A stretch of 64,000 bases of DNA from Albifimbria verrucaria (Eukaryota > Ascomycota > Sordariomycetes > Hypocreales > Stachybotryaceae): positions 2,170,001-2,234,000 of the forward strand of contig JAHREC010000062.1 of NCBI GenBank assembly GCA_020081605.1. The letters run 5' to 3'. Under the pieces are notes generated by a model that worked only from the letters and a program-made list of their open reading frames with translations, was not told the DNA's origin and did not search any database. The position numbers were made by a program, and so were the translations under genes. Shown here piece by piece: positions 25,616-38,871 of the stretch (its first letter is position 1; the number at the start of each line of letters is the position of its first letter).

Positions 25616-27279
25616 ATGGTGCGGAAGTCTGCGAGAGCGATTTCCATTAGAATGATCCGATATAAACAGAATGTGACTTGGAAGGGAACGTGTCTGATGC
25701 AGGTCTAGTGGCATCTAGATGTTTGCTGTGGAGGCATAGATATCAAAACTGGGATGGCGTTATGGGATGCTCGATGCTTGACGCAGAGCTTGGTAATGGG
25801 AGCCTGAACTCCTTGCGGTTTGCAGCAAGCCGCCAAACACGGTCTTTTGGATAGTCCATAGATGATATTTTGAATAATGATTGCGTTTTCTTGTTCAAAG
25901 CATTCTTCAACATGTGAAATGTTCGCTTACCAGTCCTTACGCCAATATCAATGCATGCCGTCAGGCAGCTGAAGGAGTTGAGCCAATCTCCATGTTTCCA
26001 TGGGAGGCAGTGTATTGAGTCGAGAGGCCCTTTGATAGATAGACTGCGATGCGAGGAGCAGGCGAGCAACATATATCAAAAGGCGCCCATGGCAGCTTGG
26101 TGGTATTGAGTGAAGTGGACCTGATGATCGGATCTCAGCATCAATGATGGGACAAGCAGAGCATGGCTATAGGGCAACGCCAAGGATGACCACTTGGACA
26201 TCCTTGCCATGGGCTACAACCACACCTCACGATCAGTTCAAGGCACAAAAAGCGAAGTGTTGGTTCGAGATGGAGGGCACACCAGATGGACGACGTGAGC
26301 CAAGGAGGAGTTGATAAAAGAGTCGGCGAGCTCGGCTCGAAGCTCGATCTCCGGGTCTCCAAGCTCGGAGGACCGGAGTGGGGCCCTTACGCTTTAGGGT
26401 AGGACAGGCCAAGATAGGAAAGACGTGGTATGAGACCAAGACACACACGCGAATGCATGTGTCTTTGCACAACGAACCCGTCTCCACAAAACGATGCAGC
26501 TCTCAAGGTGATAGACACCAACCGACAGGTTTTTGTTTGTCAATCAATGGGGAACTTAGTTCACGGAGTGGACACACGGCACTTGAGACATGTATTGTGG
26601 AGAAGCACACTGCGAAGCGGGAGCCCTCGCCCGCTCCATGTTCCTTGCGACTATACATGACCAAGAAGAGAAGGACACAGATCCTGGAGATCACTCATTC
26701 TGAACAAGACTGCCAGGTATTCCTTCCATCAGGGCTTCCAAGGCACATGCCCTGAGCACTGGTCGTAAAGGCACACGCACAGCATGGGTTCCTGGAGCAT
26801 GGAGGGGCCGTGTTCAGGGGTCATATCCACCGATCCTAGCCGGCCTTTTCGGGGTTGGCCGACGGTGAAGAGCGGAGAGCAGACAGCAATTAGTGAGGGT
26901 GCGGAGCAGAACGATTCTGGATTCGCTGAAGACGGCCGGTGAGGCTGGGGACGGGGGTTGACCGTACGTGTTGTGTCCGGGGAGTGTGGACACCTGTTAG
27001 ATCGGGGGATCGTGGGGTCACATGAACAGGGAGCAAGGTTGGCACGTAAGAAATGGATGTTTTTGTGAATGACGGTGTGAAGGGTGAAATTATCTTTTCT
27101 TGTCAGCTGCGGTTTCTGCTTGCCTAACAACTCATCAATTGGGTTTCTCGTGAGCACGGTGATGGTTGTTGGAACCGAGCCGGGTCCGGACGAGCGGAGA
27201 GGTGGGATTGTTCGGGCGAGCAAATAGGAAGACGATGCGAATAATGGATGATGCAAGGAAAGTTCTTTTCTGACACCCT

Positions 27280-27317
27280 CACACACACATACGCACATAC
27301 GCACACACACACACACG
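27280..27317 (+). repeat. CA-rich microsatellite
   Basis: (CA)n interrupted by CATACG units, about 38 bp. It creates a false Cys/Val repeat in a minus-strand frame. Confidence 0.85.
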
Positions 27318-29086
27318 CAATTTGGTGTGTCGCTCCCCGTGTTCACACGCACCCGTGAGGAATAGTGCAATGCCATGCCGCAGGAAATTATTCGACCCGC
27401 CTTCTTCCGATCACGAAGCCTCAAATCCCCACACAAAAGGGAGCTAACGTAGGGACAGGGACAGGGAGTGAGAACCCATGCCCGTTTTGCTCTTGTGCTT
27501 GGCTGTGCATGCATGTGTATCATCCTGGGTCTGATTGCGAGAGAAGCTTGTGGAATGCATGAACAATAATAACATCGCTGAGAACAAATTGAAATCTGCT
27601 CAAACATTCTTGCCATGTTATTGAGGTGACAGATTTTGTGGGAAAAGAAATTGCAAGCGTAAAATACCATAGCTTTGGACTATTTTATATCTCTAGTTTA
27701 GTAAGTTGTAGTACTCCGTGGTGGATGATGGGTGGCAGTATCGAGGGGCGTTTTTAACGGCCCCAGCAGCTGGGTCCCTCTTTGTCATGTTATTTGAGCC
27801 ATGTCCACTGCCCCATGTCGTGCATCACTATCCATGGGTCCATGGCCCGGTTTTGTCCAAACAGCCACTATGCTGATAACTAGCATTGGCAGCATTGGCT
27901 TAGGAGAAGGGGGAGAAGGAAGGGAACTTTGGGTGTATGATCAATAGATATGCAATGAAAGGCGGGAACAAAAACCCGTGGGAAGCAACGGCATCCCGCG
28001 GGTGGTTCTTTATCTAAATTATCGTGCAGGGTTGCATTTTCGACAGAAACTTCGCTCGAATGCTTCTCCGGCCCAGCCCGAGCGTCAAGCTACGGGCTAT
28101 TGAGCTCCGCGAGTTGCCGCCAAAGCGGGCGCATCTTTCCTGGACGATGGCTTGATGATTTATGCTAATAGTTATCACTTTCTCTTGGCTGGCTTGTTTA
28201 TGGTTCATATCTGGGTCGTGCAGAATTATATCGTTTCATGCTCATTGGCTTGCCCTCGTCTCCTGGCCTTGATACACCACACCATCGAGACCACACCCCA
28301 GTTCCCCGTGGGGCCGTTGGTGTGTCTGTGACGTGGGCCCTGGAGGTGCTAGAGGCACGCTGCGTCAAAATGCCTCTCCACCGCCTTCGTACAGTAGAAG
28401 TAGACGGCCCAGTTCCGTTGTGTGCGTGCGAGGCTACCGTAAGCGCCGTTCGTCCAGTAAAATTCCCGGCGGGAATTATTCGTTAGAGCCACACGGATGG
28501 GTTGAGGTGCAGAAGAAGGATCGACGCCGCTCAGCTTTGTGATGCATCCGGATTGTCGTTGCAAGAGCAAGAACAAGGGCTCGCATGGCAATCAACTCCA
28601 CTTGGGTTGCTCGCTTTGCCTGGTTCTGCCTAACCAAGAACGCAGGACCCAGAGGAGAGCGTGGCATGTGTTCCGCGCTGCCCGAAGACGCGGAAGACTC
28701 CATCTCAAGAGCTGGGGAAAGCCCTAGCGCCTGTAGTTTGTGTTCTGGACAGAATGAAAAACTTAGCATTGCTCGTGACCTTATTCGCTCCTTGTCCTGC
28801 ATGGCTGGACGCCCCAAAGGCCATCGAAAACACACGCCCCTTGCTGTCGAAACGCCTGACTCGGCGGAGGACCGTGAGCGCAGCGTTGATTGGCCGCTCC
28901 ACGCCAGAAGGGGAAATACGAAAAGATGGGGAGGGCTTCGTCCAATCCTCTGCTCCACCCTCCCTCTACTTACTCGCTGGCCGGCTCGATTTGTGTGTGC
29001 AGGCGAGTGCGTGCCCGTGTCAGTCCTGAGCTGTGCAGGCGCCAGGCTTCGAGATGGTACCGTCTCCCTGGTTTCGTTGCGCCTCC

Positions 29087-29109
29087 ACCAACCAACCAAC
29101 CAACCAAAC
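29087..29109 (+). repeat. ACCA tetranucleotide repeat
   Basis: Five copies of CCAA/ACCA in non-coding DNA. Confidence 0.8.
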
Positions 29110-30568
29110 CAAGATGTCCAGCAAGACATGCTTGGCCTGGCGTGGGATAGAGGCATAGAGACCGCGCGGGCTACACTTGGGGCGATGGATCTGCACCCAG
29201 CTCCCGAATGCCGTTCTTCGAAGACGGGACTTGTTTTGCGCTCCGAGGCCGGGGACGAAGGGCGTGGCCAACGGCCATGTGGTCGACCGTCCCGCTACCG
29301 GGCGATCGAGGCTGCGTGACGCATGCACACAAATGGGGATAATTCGGGGTGACAAAGAAGCACAGCGCTGAACAAAGACTCGTAACATGACATAAACGCC
29401 CGCTATCGAGGGCGATCGAGGTGCAGACCCGGCGCCAGCACTGTATGGCTGTCTTTGGGACCAGGCGACCACCGTCTCGTGACTTGCCAAGACTTCCTGA
29501 TCCGGGGAGGGTCAGAGAGTAAGATGGAGGAAAAAAGGTAATCGCTTTATTGTTTGTTTTACGCTTACACAGCCCTCCCTAGCGGTCATCACGATGCCTG
29601 TACAGCGATCCGATGCGAGCAACGTGCAACCTTTAAACTCGTGGGCTGGAAGCACAACTAGGAATGGAGGCAACGCACTTTTTTCGCCTCAACTGCACCT
29701 TGACTTGACTTGTACGCGTGAGGCTAAAGACTCAGCCCAAGTCCGTGGCGTCCTTGGTGGGTTTGAGGTCTGCACTTGTTGGTGCTGTTGGCTCAGGCAC
29801 GCAACGCAAGGCCAGGTAGCGTGAGAAATGACTAACAGCTTGGCTGGCGTTGTCCGACGTCGTCTTGTTCTTGGCCTGGGCCTCATCAAGACACGCCCTG
29901 GCTGCTCCCAAACACTCCCCTTCGGTCGAATGCGCCTCTACCGGGCACAACCCCGGACTTGAATCCCTCCCTCCCTTTCCCTCACCAGCAAGGCCCCGGT
30001 ATCCACCTCTCGAAACGGCCCCGGCGTCATGGAGGAAGAGATGGGGTACCGTACAGTATGATAATGAATCCATGGCGACGGCCAGAGTTATAATAACTAA
30101 CCTGCCCTGCCCACACCTTCATCCCCGGATTTTCGTCCCCTTGGCTTTGGCTTTATGGCGTCTCCTCATCTCCTCGTGGGTTGATTGATTCTATTTCCTT
30201 TCCTTATTTTTTTCTTTGTGACTAGACTCACGATACACGGCCGAAGACGATCACGCATTGCAACACATACAGTACACACATCACCATTCAGCTTCAGAAA
30301 AATCTCCACTCTTCCGCTCACCCGGTGCTCTCAAATGCTGTCTTTGCTTCGTCTCGCCTCCCCTTCTCGCCATCCTATCTCACCATCCTGGACTTCCACT
30401 CATCGCCCTCAATAAAAGCTAAACGTCAGATCTATACATATCACTAAAAGACGTCATTACTACGGCCCGGACGAGCTTCACCTAACCGTCTCGTCGAGCT
30501 ACACCAAACCAATTCCTCATTTTGCTGGGAAAAAATCATACCCACCGTCCAAAACACAGACAATCACC

Positions 30569-33500
30569 ATGTCTGAGAACCACATCAACTCCGCTTCGGA
30601 CGCCTCTGTCGGTGCTCCGTCCCCAGAGGCAACCATGACCAAGACAACGATCAAGAAGCGCTCCAGCACTGGCGAGGAATCCACGGCCGCGCAGAAGATC
30701 ACCAAGCGCCGTGCCGCCCGCGCGTGCGTATCATGCCGAGCACGCAAGGTCCGCTGTGATGTGGTGGAGGGCGCGCCTTGCGGTAACTGCCGCTGGGACA
30801 ATGTCGAGGTATGCGAATGGAGAAGCCTTTCACCGTGGCGTCGCGTACTCTACGATTGATCTTGCTTGACATTTGCTGACCTTCTTTTCCTTGCAGTGCG
30901 TTGTCCAGGAGAGCCGACGACGCAAGTAAGTGAACCAATCCCATCTCTTTGCGTCTCTTCAACGACCTCGGCATTTTTTTGCAGCATGGCCCAATTGGGA
31001 ACCTTTCTCGGCGACGAACCCCGAGCACAGAAAATGCGCTTGCGTGGGTGGTAGCCGGAAGATCTGCCGTGCATTTTTTTCTTTGTCTTTCCTGCATCTC
31101 ACCAAAACAAGCGATAAGAATTTTAATTGACCAGTATGCCAGGAAAAACGTCATGGGCGCCAGCACACACGCGGCAGGTCAGGGATCCTCAGCCGAGGCA
31201 CAGCTGCGGTGCAGGACATCGTCGACGTCCACCACCTCGGCCACCAAGCCAATTAACATCACCAGCAGCGCCGACCTGAGAAGGCCGAGCCACAGCTCCG
31301 TCAGGTCGACAACGAGCAGCAGTGTTGATGCCCCTGGTGGATTGCTGTCGAGCAGCAAGGCCGAGCAGTACCCTCCCATGTCCTGTAAGTCTGACTGATG
31401 TCTTCTCATCTCACCACATACCATGACACAGCCCCAAAAATACTCCACGATCCTTGCGTTTTACTCGTTTACTATTTCCTGTCCTGTCTGCTCCCTCCTT
31501 GGCCAATTTGAATTTTTTCTCCTCTGCTTGGGATGTGTTGGAGAATCAGCTGGTCGTTTCTCCGCATTTTGATCATCCCCTGATTCTGCCGCGCACGCCC
31601 CGCTCTCTAGGCTTGTGTCCCGCACACGCCTCCACCCCCTACCCTCACGCATCACAGACACTCCACATTCACATTCCACAGACATGACCTTGCGCTTTCA
31701 CATGTGAAAGCAACACTCGGGCTATCCACAATGCTGACCACGAGACCACCCTTGTCTTTCATTAGATCAACATGCTGGATATCGTCATGAACCAGCCCAG
31801 CCTGCTGTCAACGTCCAGCCTGCCAACGCACACCCAGTCTCTTCCTGGGGTGGCCTGCTGAGCCAGGCTGGCCTCCTCGAAGAGACGCTGGCCGGCGACT
31901 CCCGAACCGCCCAGTTCGTCAACTCGCTCGACGCTCCCGATTCTCGCGTTCACCTGCCTCCGTTTGTGCGATCGCTGCCCCCAAGGTGGCCTCGGAAGAT
32001 GTGGCCTACTTGCACGCCAAGGGGCCCTCACCCTACCCGATGCCCGCCTGCAGAATGCCCTGCTCCAGGCCTATGTGGAGTACGTCCACCCGTACATGCC
32101 GCTCATGGATCTGCACGAGTTCCTCGGCATCATCAACTGTCGAGAGGGCCTGAACGGCCAGGTCAGCCTGTTCCTGTACCATGCTGTCATGTTTGCCGCT
32201 ACCGCCTTTGTGGATCGCAAGTATCTGAAGGAGGCTGGCTATGCCACGCGCAAGGCCGCCCGCAAATCTTACTTTCACAAGACTAGGGTGAGTTTATCAA
32301 TTCCCATGTGAATGAGCCTACGTAATTTGTTTCGAATGCTCACACATGGCTTAGCTTCTCTACGATTTCGATTACGAGCAAGACCGCGTCGTCCTCGTCC
32401 AGGGTCTGCTGCTGATGACCTATTGGTACGAGACTCCCGATGACCAAAAGGATACATGGCATTGGATGGGTGTGGCCATTTCGCTGGCGCATACAATCGG
32501 TCTTCACCGAAACCCAGAAACCACCAGCATACCTCCTCTGAAGCAGAAGCTGTGGAAGAGAATCTGGTGGTCATGTTTCATGCGCGATCGACTCATCGCC
32601 CTGGGCATGAGACGCCCCACGAGAATCAAGGATGAGGACTTCGATGTCCCCATGCTTACGGAGAACGATTTTGAGATTCAGTTCTTGCCTGAAAACAACA
32701 CCATCATCAATTCGGATTGCACATTGATGAGAGACTTGGCCATGCAGCGCGAACTGGCAATCTTGTGCATCTACAAGGCCAAGCTTTGCGTTTGCATTAG
32801 CCGAATGCTTAAGGCGCAATATTCTGTCCTCATCAGGGACAAGATGAAGCCTGACAACACTACCAACAGCACCATGATGCTCTTTCCGAACAAGGGTTTG
32901 GATAATGTCGAGAGCGTGGGTGCTGTAGATTTGGAGCTCATGGCCTGGTCTGAGTCTCTGCCTACCTGCTGCCAGTACCGCTCCTTACCCCCTAGACCTT
33001 GCAGATAACAAGGCAACCGTTGCAGTGCAACGAACACTCCTACACATGGTTTACTATACGACCGTGTCGGCCCTACATCGGCCACAATTCTTACCCGCTT
33101 CGCCGCTCCACGCACCGACGGCGTCGCGCCAGGTCCAGGATACTTCACGGATGAAGGTTCGAGATGCAGCCATGCACATTACGCGCATGGCAACCGAGCT
33201 GCACCACCTCCGCTTGGAGCGATTCCTTCCTACGACTGGAGTCACGGTGATTCTTCCTGCCATGATCATCCAGCTTCTCGACTTGAAGAACCCTTCCGTG
33301 GAGGCTCGCAACCGCGCCATGCATGGCTTCCGCCAGTGCATGCGTGTCATGCTCAAGCTCCGGGAGATCTACGCCGCTGCAGATTATGCAACTGGCTTCC
33401 TGGATGCGGCCATGAGAAAGGCTGCTATCGACCTGGATTTGAACACCCCAACTGAGTTTGGGGATGGGCCTACCGAATACACTTCGAATGCGAAGAAACA

Positions 33501-33954
33501 GCCTCAGGGTGTATTCGCGGCTCACACGCCGCCTCCCGATAACACACCCTTCCTGTCTCCTGGCGAGCTATCTGTTAACCAGAAGCCTCGACAGGCTAGT
33601 CAGATGATGCTCCCTCCCAACACTATCAATGCTGCTGCCTTGGAGCTGTCGACGACGTCGCCGCCTCAGACAGAGTTTGACACGGCGATAACTCCCAGCG
33701 CCAGCGGTGGATCGGAGGAGGCACAGGTTGATCTGGATGCCATGGATCTTGACTTCATGGACACACATGATGAGTTTGATTGGAACGCGGTGACGGGCGC
33801 CGACTTGGATATGGACCAGTGGCTTCAGTTCCCGGCGGAGGGTGGCGCCAACAAGGGTGACAACGGCGCCACGGGCGTGCAAACCAATGATGATGATAGG
33901 ATAGATAACTTTGCGGACCCGGCAGGTGTTTGGGCTTTGGCTGCTCAGTCATGA
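30569..33954 (+). CDS. CTF1: Zn(II)2Cys6 transcription factor, CTF1/FarA-FarB type
   Basis: Regulator related to cutinase transcription factor 1 of Fusarium and FarA/FarB of Aspergillus, which activate fatty-acid use and cutinase genes. Five exons: 30569-30808, 30897-30925, 31143-31384, 31766-32287, 32355-33954; all phases match, 878 residues. The binuclear cluster starts at ACVSCRARKVRCD (about residue 52) with spacing C-x2-C-x6-C-x7-C-x2-C-x6-C. The middle homology region includes VEYVHPYMPLMDLHEFL, FVDRKYLKEAGY, ARKSYFHKTR, LLLMTYWYETPDD and AHTIGLHRNP. The tail has repeated acidic MDLDFMD-like motifs (about 33740-33830), a likely activation region. Four lost bases: 31978-31982, 32021-32026, 32982-32984 and 32988-32992. 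Which paralogue (alpha or beta) is not certain. Confidence 0.88.
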
Positions 33955-36081
33955 CTTACTAGCCGGTAAATTTCTGGGAAAAAAGAGGCGTCGACGGGTC
34001 ATTGGCATGTTTGATCTCTCGACGGGTTGCCTCACTGGGATAAACCATGCACATAATGACAGTTACGAAGGCTGTCAGAAGCAGCCTGACTATATAGATG
34101 TGGCGCTATGCCTATCAGGACATGGCGTTAATGGCAAATACAATGATGAATGCTCAACAGGACGTGTGCTCGATAATTGTGAAGACTGTAATGGGGACTT
34201 GAATAGAGCTAGAAGGCCATGTAGAAAATAGATGGTTCAATTCAGATGAGCGAGTTATTTGCAATTGAGATGCTCACGTTTGATGTTTTCATATGTGCTC
34301 TTTAGTAAGACATGATGGGGTGGCCTCGTATTCTCAGCAAGCCTTCCTTGCATGTCTCACTTTTGAACATGAATATGAGGCTGAAGGTGGTGAGAGGCAT
34401 AAACGAATGATGTCAGGTCCTAGCAAAGACAAAACACTTGAAGTAAGCATGAGAGAGTAAGAAAAGACATGCTTACGTTTGGTGACATGATCTGCAATGC
34501 AGCCAGGTGTATCCCTTTGTCGGTTCATGCATGGCGCTACGATCTGATGCACGTCAAGGGGTGATACAGGAGTATGGGGATTGGGGTACGGCATTAGTGT
34601 CAAGATTGTGTAAGTGGTTTACTATGGAAGAGTAATTGTATACATGTGTGTTCATGAGTTGAATTATGGCACTCTTGAGGACATTCTGTCGTGGATTAGC
34701 CACGAGGCCGGAACAAATAACCACATGTGTTAATGCAAAAGAGACTTCACCATCGTGACATGTGTCTTGCAGAATGTAAACTTGGCCGAATACTTTGCTT
34801 AGCAAGGATCAAGGGTCCAAGCACAACCGCATGGAAACGAAATGTTTCACAGGAAAAGACGAGCTTGCATGATAAGAGTGTCTTGGGGCCAGACTAGACC
34901 CGAGGCTGTCTCAGATGGAAACCCACTGAGGGGCATGAGAGTAGGAGAAGTGGATGAGGAAGACCCTCCCCTTTTCGCTAAGACCTACTACGTAGAAAAG
35001 GAAACGCAGAAAAAGAAAAGAAAGAGAAGGAAATGGCTTCTTGTCTGTAATTCTTGGTGGTTTATGTAGGAGTGGCGTTGGATAGTCCCTGGCGTTGCCC
35101 CTGGTGGCCGTATAACGTTAATGAGAATCGAAGGTGACGACTAGGCAGGGGTTTGTTTAATTCTGTCGCCCGCTCAACCGAGAGATTGAACCACATGGCC
35201 ATGGGCCAATCCTAGTGGCCGGTTGGGCATGATTAGAAAACAAGAACGGCAAGGTAGAAAAGAAGCAGCATTTGCTTCGTCACGAGGCCACAGGGAATGG
35301 AAATGGAAATGGAAATGGAACCATGGTGGTATTATTGAGCAACCTAAACCCCACTGGTTTTCTCATCTGTTCCTTCGCCTCACCCTCGTTTCGAAAGTGC
35401 CCCTAATTATTAAGTGGTTCTTTATTTTTTGTTTTATTTCATTTCATTTCGGAGGAGAGACTCGCTTCACTCTTGTCATTTCATCATCATCATCCATTCT
35501 TTGGCCATTTTCTTCCTTTCTTGGGCATCACTTTGTTTTTCTTTTTTCTCCTCTGGTTCCACAACCGTCACTCTTTTATTTTCGTCCATCTTTACAAGTT
35601 TTTGTTTTATATTTGTTTTTTTGTTTGTCGGGGCTTTTTATCCATCGGAATTGCCATTCCTTGGTTGGGCATCCCCTCCATACGCGCGCGCGTGTCACCC
35701 TGTGTGTGTGTCTCTGTGTTGTCATCGTCAGCTTGGTGCCTTACGTGGGACGCGGTCACTTCACTCGCTGCTTGGCGCACTGCTCCCTTGAGGCAGGAAA
35801 TACAGACGATTGTGAAACGGAGACGGGCTATTGCCTCGCGCTTCCGGTGCATCTTTCCGCCCTTGCATTTGGACCAATTCGTTCACCACAGACCAACGAC
35901 GCGGACAAACCGAGCTCCAACCACCGACATCGATCGCCGAGACTGCATTTCTCCTTCGACTATGGGCATCAACGGAGCCAAACGTGTCGACGCATTCGTC
36001 CTCCCCACGACTCGGTGAGCGAACCATGAGTCCACGACATCCTGCCGCATTTTGTCAGCGTCCGACCAACAAACAACAACC
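33955..36081. other. intergenic region, CTF1 3' flank and Kar9 promoter
   Basis: No supported gene. The 35,340-36,080 part is T-rich then C-rich on the + strand, which yields hydrophobic-looking false ORFs; it is probably the Kar9-gene promoter and leader. Confidence 0.5.
35293..35320 (+). repeat. GGAAAT hexamer repeat
   Basis: Four copies of GGAAAT (one imperfect) in non-coding DNA. Confidence 0.8.
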
Positions 36082-38871
36082 ATGAACGAAGCGCCCCAGC
36101 TGTTGAAGCCCTCGCGGCACTTCTCCGGCCAATCGCCGACTCGCCATCGCGCCGCCGACGATATCCTGGCTCACCTGTCGCCTGCTACCGCCGTCGATGC
36201 CCTCTCGTCTCCAGTTGGTGCCTTAAAGCTCTGCATGGACGCGGCCTCGGCTACTGAGAGGGACTTTGCTACACGAACCGCTTTGGCTTCCCGGGCAATC
36301 TGGGAATGGGTTGAGGAGCTAACCGAGTGGAACTGGCCGTCAGAAGGGGCCCTGCGGGCTTCGAGACAACGAGTGGAAAGCGAAGGAAGCTTTCGATTCA
36401 GCTCACGCGCCCGGAAGGCGAAGAGAATGACGCCCACATGGGTGTTCTCACCACACGAGATGTCGTTCGGTACGAAACAAGGCTGGATCAGATCCGGAAG
36501 GCTTTGGAAGGGCTGGCTGTCGAGGAGATCAAAACCCAGGTCTTAACCAACCACATTTGGCCGCTTTCGAGGCCGACGACGCCCATGTCAGACTCAAACA
36601 TGTCGAGAATGTCAAGCTCATCAAGTTATAACCGAATGGAAGATCTAACGGCGGTTGTCACGGCAATTGTCGTTCAGACGCTGCCAAACCTCGCAAGGCT
36701 CTCACGGCTCATGCAAACATGGAGCATCCGGCTTCGTGTGCTACAACAGATTCCTCCATTACTGATGGCCCTGGATGATGCGGAGAAGGCTATCAAGCTG
36801 GGCTGGAACACCATCTCACCACGACCAAAGACGACCGACGACAAAGTTGATAACAACTCCGAAGCCGACGGACCCTTTCTAACTCGTGAGAACTTCAATG
36901 TTATGAAGCTCGTGCTTGAGAAGAAGGTGTCAAACACTGGCCGAAGCCTGGACTTTATGCTTGATTGCCTCGAGGGCCTACCGGATACCCTACCTGACGA
37001 GTGGCTGGATCGTATGGAAGCTGTCGAACGAGACTACAGTAACTGGGTTGCTGCCTGCGAGCGCATGATAAGAGAGAACGAGTGGGCGAAGGCGAATAAG
37101 TCACGTAAAACAGCACGATCACCCTCACCACCAAAGAGGACCAAATCCGTCGCCAATCGTGCAAACCGAAATAGCCGTCTCCCGGTTGTTGACATACATG
37201 GAGAGGCTCCTGTAACCTTACCTGTGCCTACAGTCGAAAAAGGTGTCAAGGAGCCATCGAAGCAGAGGAGAGATAACAAACCGGTTCTTGGGGTTGTAAG
37301 CAATGTAAAGAACAGGGAAGGAGAGAAGCCACGGCTTCCCGAGACTCCGGTCTCAACAAGAGAAGTCCAAAAGGACTATGTGCAGTACATGGAACCTGCT
37401 CATAGCGGACATAGCGTCACAAACGATGAGCCGACCAGCTCACCGCCACAGATCACAATCTCTGGAAACTCTGACCAGTCTCGTCAGTCGCTCAGCGAAG
37501 AACTGGATTCAGATAATCATAGCACAGATCAAGAATCGAATGCTGATCAAGACGAGGACGATCTAGAATTGCCCCTCTGACCAGCAGGCTACGGCGCGAC
37601 AGCGAGGCCTCCCAAGAAACTACAATTCTACATGGAGCCTCAAGTCAATTCGATGGCATGTCAAGTGACATGCCTGAGATATCTGCTTCTCCTCGAATCT
37701 CGCAGGCTCTGGTTCGTGAGGCAGAGTACGCCGACATTAGCCCGGTTAGCCCTCCTAGCTCGCCGCCTTTGCTTCCAACAGACGCTGCCTCTTCGTCATT
37801 CATTGGCGCGTCTTCATCCTTCATCGCCCCGGACAGTCCACTAACTGCTCCGATCCGCGAAGAAGACGAGACCCTATCCGTCGACGGCTCTTACCTAGAC
37901 GATTATGACGACACATTCTCGGTGTCGGAGTATGCAGGCCCTATCAGCCGTAGGGAAAGTATGGGAGATCAGCAGCTACGACAGCAAATCAGCGAGATCA
38001 TTGAGGGCATTCCAGCCAAGATCAAACTATCTACCGAGCCGCCACGGATCAACCTCAACCCGCCAGACCTACAGCTTCCGCGCATGAGAAAGAGGCCGTC
38101 CATAGAGCCATTCAAGCGCAGCACATCAAACCTCTCAACCCGGACGGCAACCCTTCGTTCACTCTGTCCCCAGCTAAGAACGTCCGGGCGCGGCATCAAC
38201 GGAGCCAGCAGGAGATCAAGGTCTACCATCTCTCTAGGTCCACTGGCGAGGCTCCCATCAAGCTCTTCATCCGCTGCGTTGGAGAGAATGGCGAGCGCGT
38301 CATGGTGCGTGTCGGCGGCGGATGGGCCGACCTGAGCGAGTACCTCAAGGAATATGCCAGTCACCACGGACGACGGTCGGCCGGAGCTGACAAGGCCAAG
38401 GTCGAAGTCCGTGATGTTCCCCGTGTGCCCTCCGGCACAGGCTCGAACATGGGCTCAAGCCCAATCAGTAGGCCGGCGTCGGCACTCGACAACTCGCCAT
38501 CAACTCCGCTTGCTGTACGTAAAACACGAAGAAGCATTGGAGCGGCGAGCGGTGAGGCGCCACGTTTGCAGCCCAAGACGCCAGCTGTGCGTAGACGAGC
38601 AACAGAGACAGCACCCTCCTCAGAAGAGTCAACACACTCGAGACCTAGCTCGCGCGTCAGCTGGGTGGAGGATGACAGCTCATTCCTCGGCTTAGCCGGG
38701 CCGACAGGCAAGAAGGTGGAGATGAGTGCTGAAAACAAAGCCTGGGTGGAAAGCGTCAAAGAGAAGGTCCGTCTAGCAAGTGGCGAACGAAAGCTGCCAG
38801 CAGCAGAAGACAGGAATAGGTTTGGGGAGCTTGGGAAGGTTGGGGGACGAAGCGACTATTCCCAAGGCTGA
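36082..38871 (+). CDS. KAR9: Kar9-family cortical/microtubule protein with C-terminal GAS2 domain
   Basis: Likely links microtubule plus ends to actin or cortex for nuclear and spindle positioning, as yeast Kar9 does with Bim1/EB1. Intronless, 930 residues. The N-terminal half resembles the fungal KAR9 domain: ADDILAHLSPATAVDAL, ALASRAIWEWVEELTEWNWP, VVRYETRLDQIRKALE, DLTAVVTAIVVQTLPNLARL, and LEGLPDTLPDEWLDRMEAV. The region from about 38,213 to 38,360 encodes a GAS2/GAR-like domain (IKVYHLSRSTGEAPIKLFIR ... MVRVGGGWADLSEYL), a microtubule-binding fold. Between them is a basic Ser/Pro-rich linker with a SxIP-like NSRLPVV motif near 37,172. Three lost bases: 36346-36352, 37572-37575, 38131-38132. 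Together they hide the first half of the GAS2 domain from ORF callers. Confidence 0.75.

Larger units (their letters stand above)
25616..30568. other. 5 kb gene-poor region upstream of CTF1-type gene
   Basis: No supported gene. The longest frame (26729-27670, minus) is translated partly from a CA repeat, and the 28.5-29.3 kb frames overlap on opposite strands. The last 500 bp (30,080-30,568) are CT-rich, as for a promoter/leader. A regulatory role for the CTF1-type gene is likely. Confidence 0.5.

Noticed and set aside
26729..27670. 313-residue minus-strand ORF
   Set aside because: Part is coded by a CA microsatellite (Cys/Val repeat), the rest has no domain and lies in non-coding DNA.
28476..29319. 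Overlapping 226-residue (minus) and 244-residue (plus) ORFs
   Set aside because: Both strands open in a GC-rich segment, no family features, Arg/Ser-rich composition of chance frames.
35223..36029. 268-residue hydrophobic-looking ORF
   Set aside because: Arises from T-rich and C-rich leader DNA in front of KAR9.
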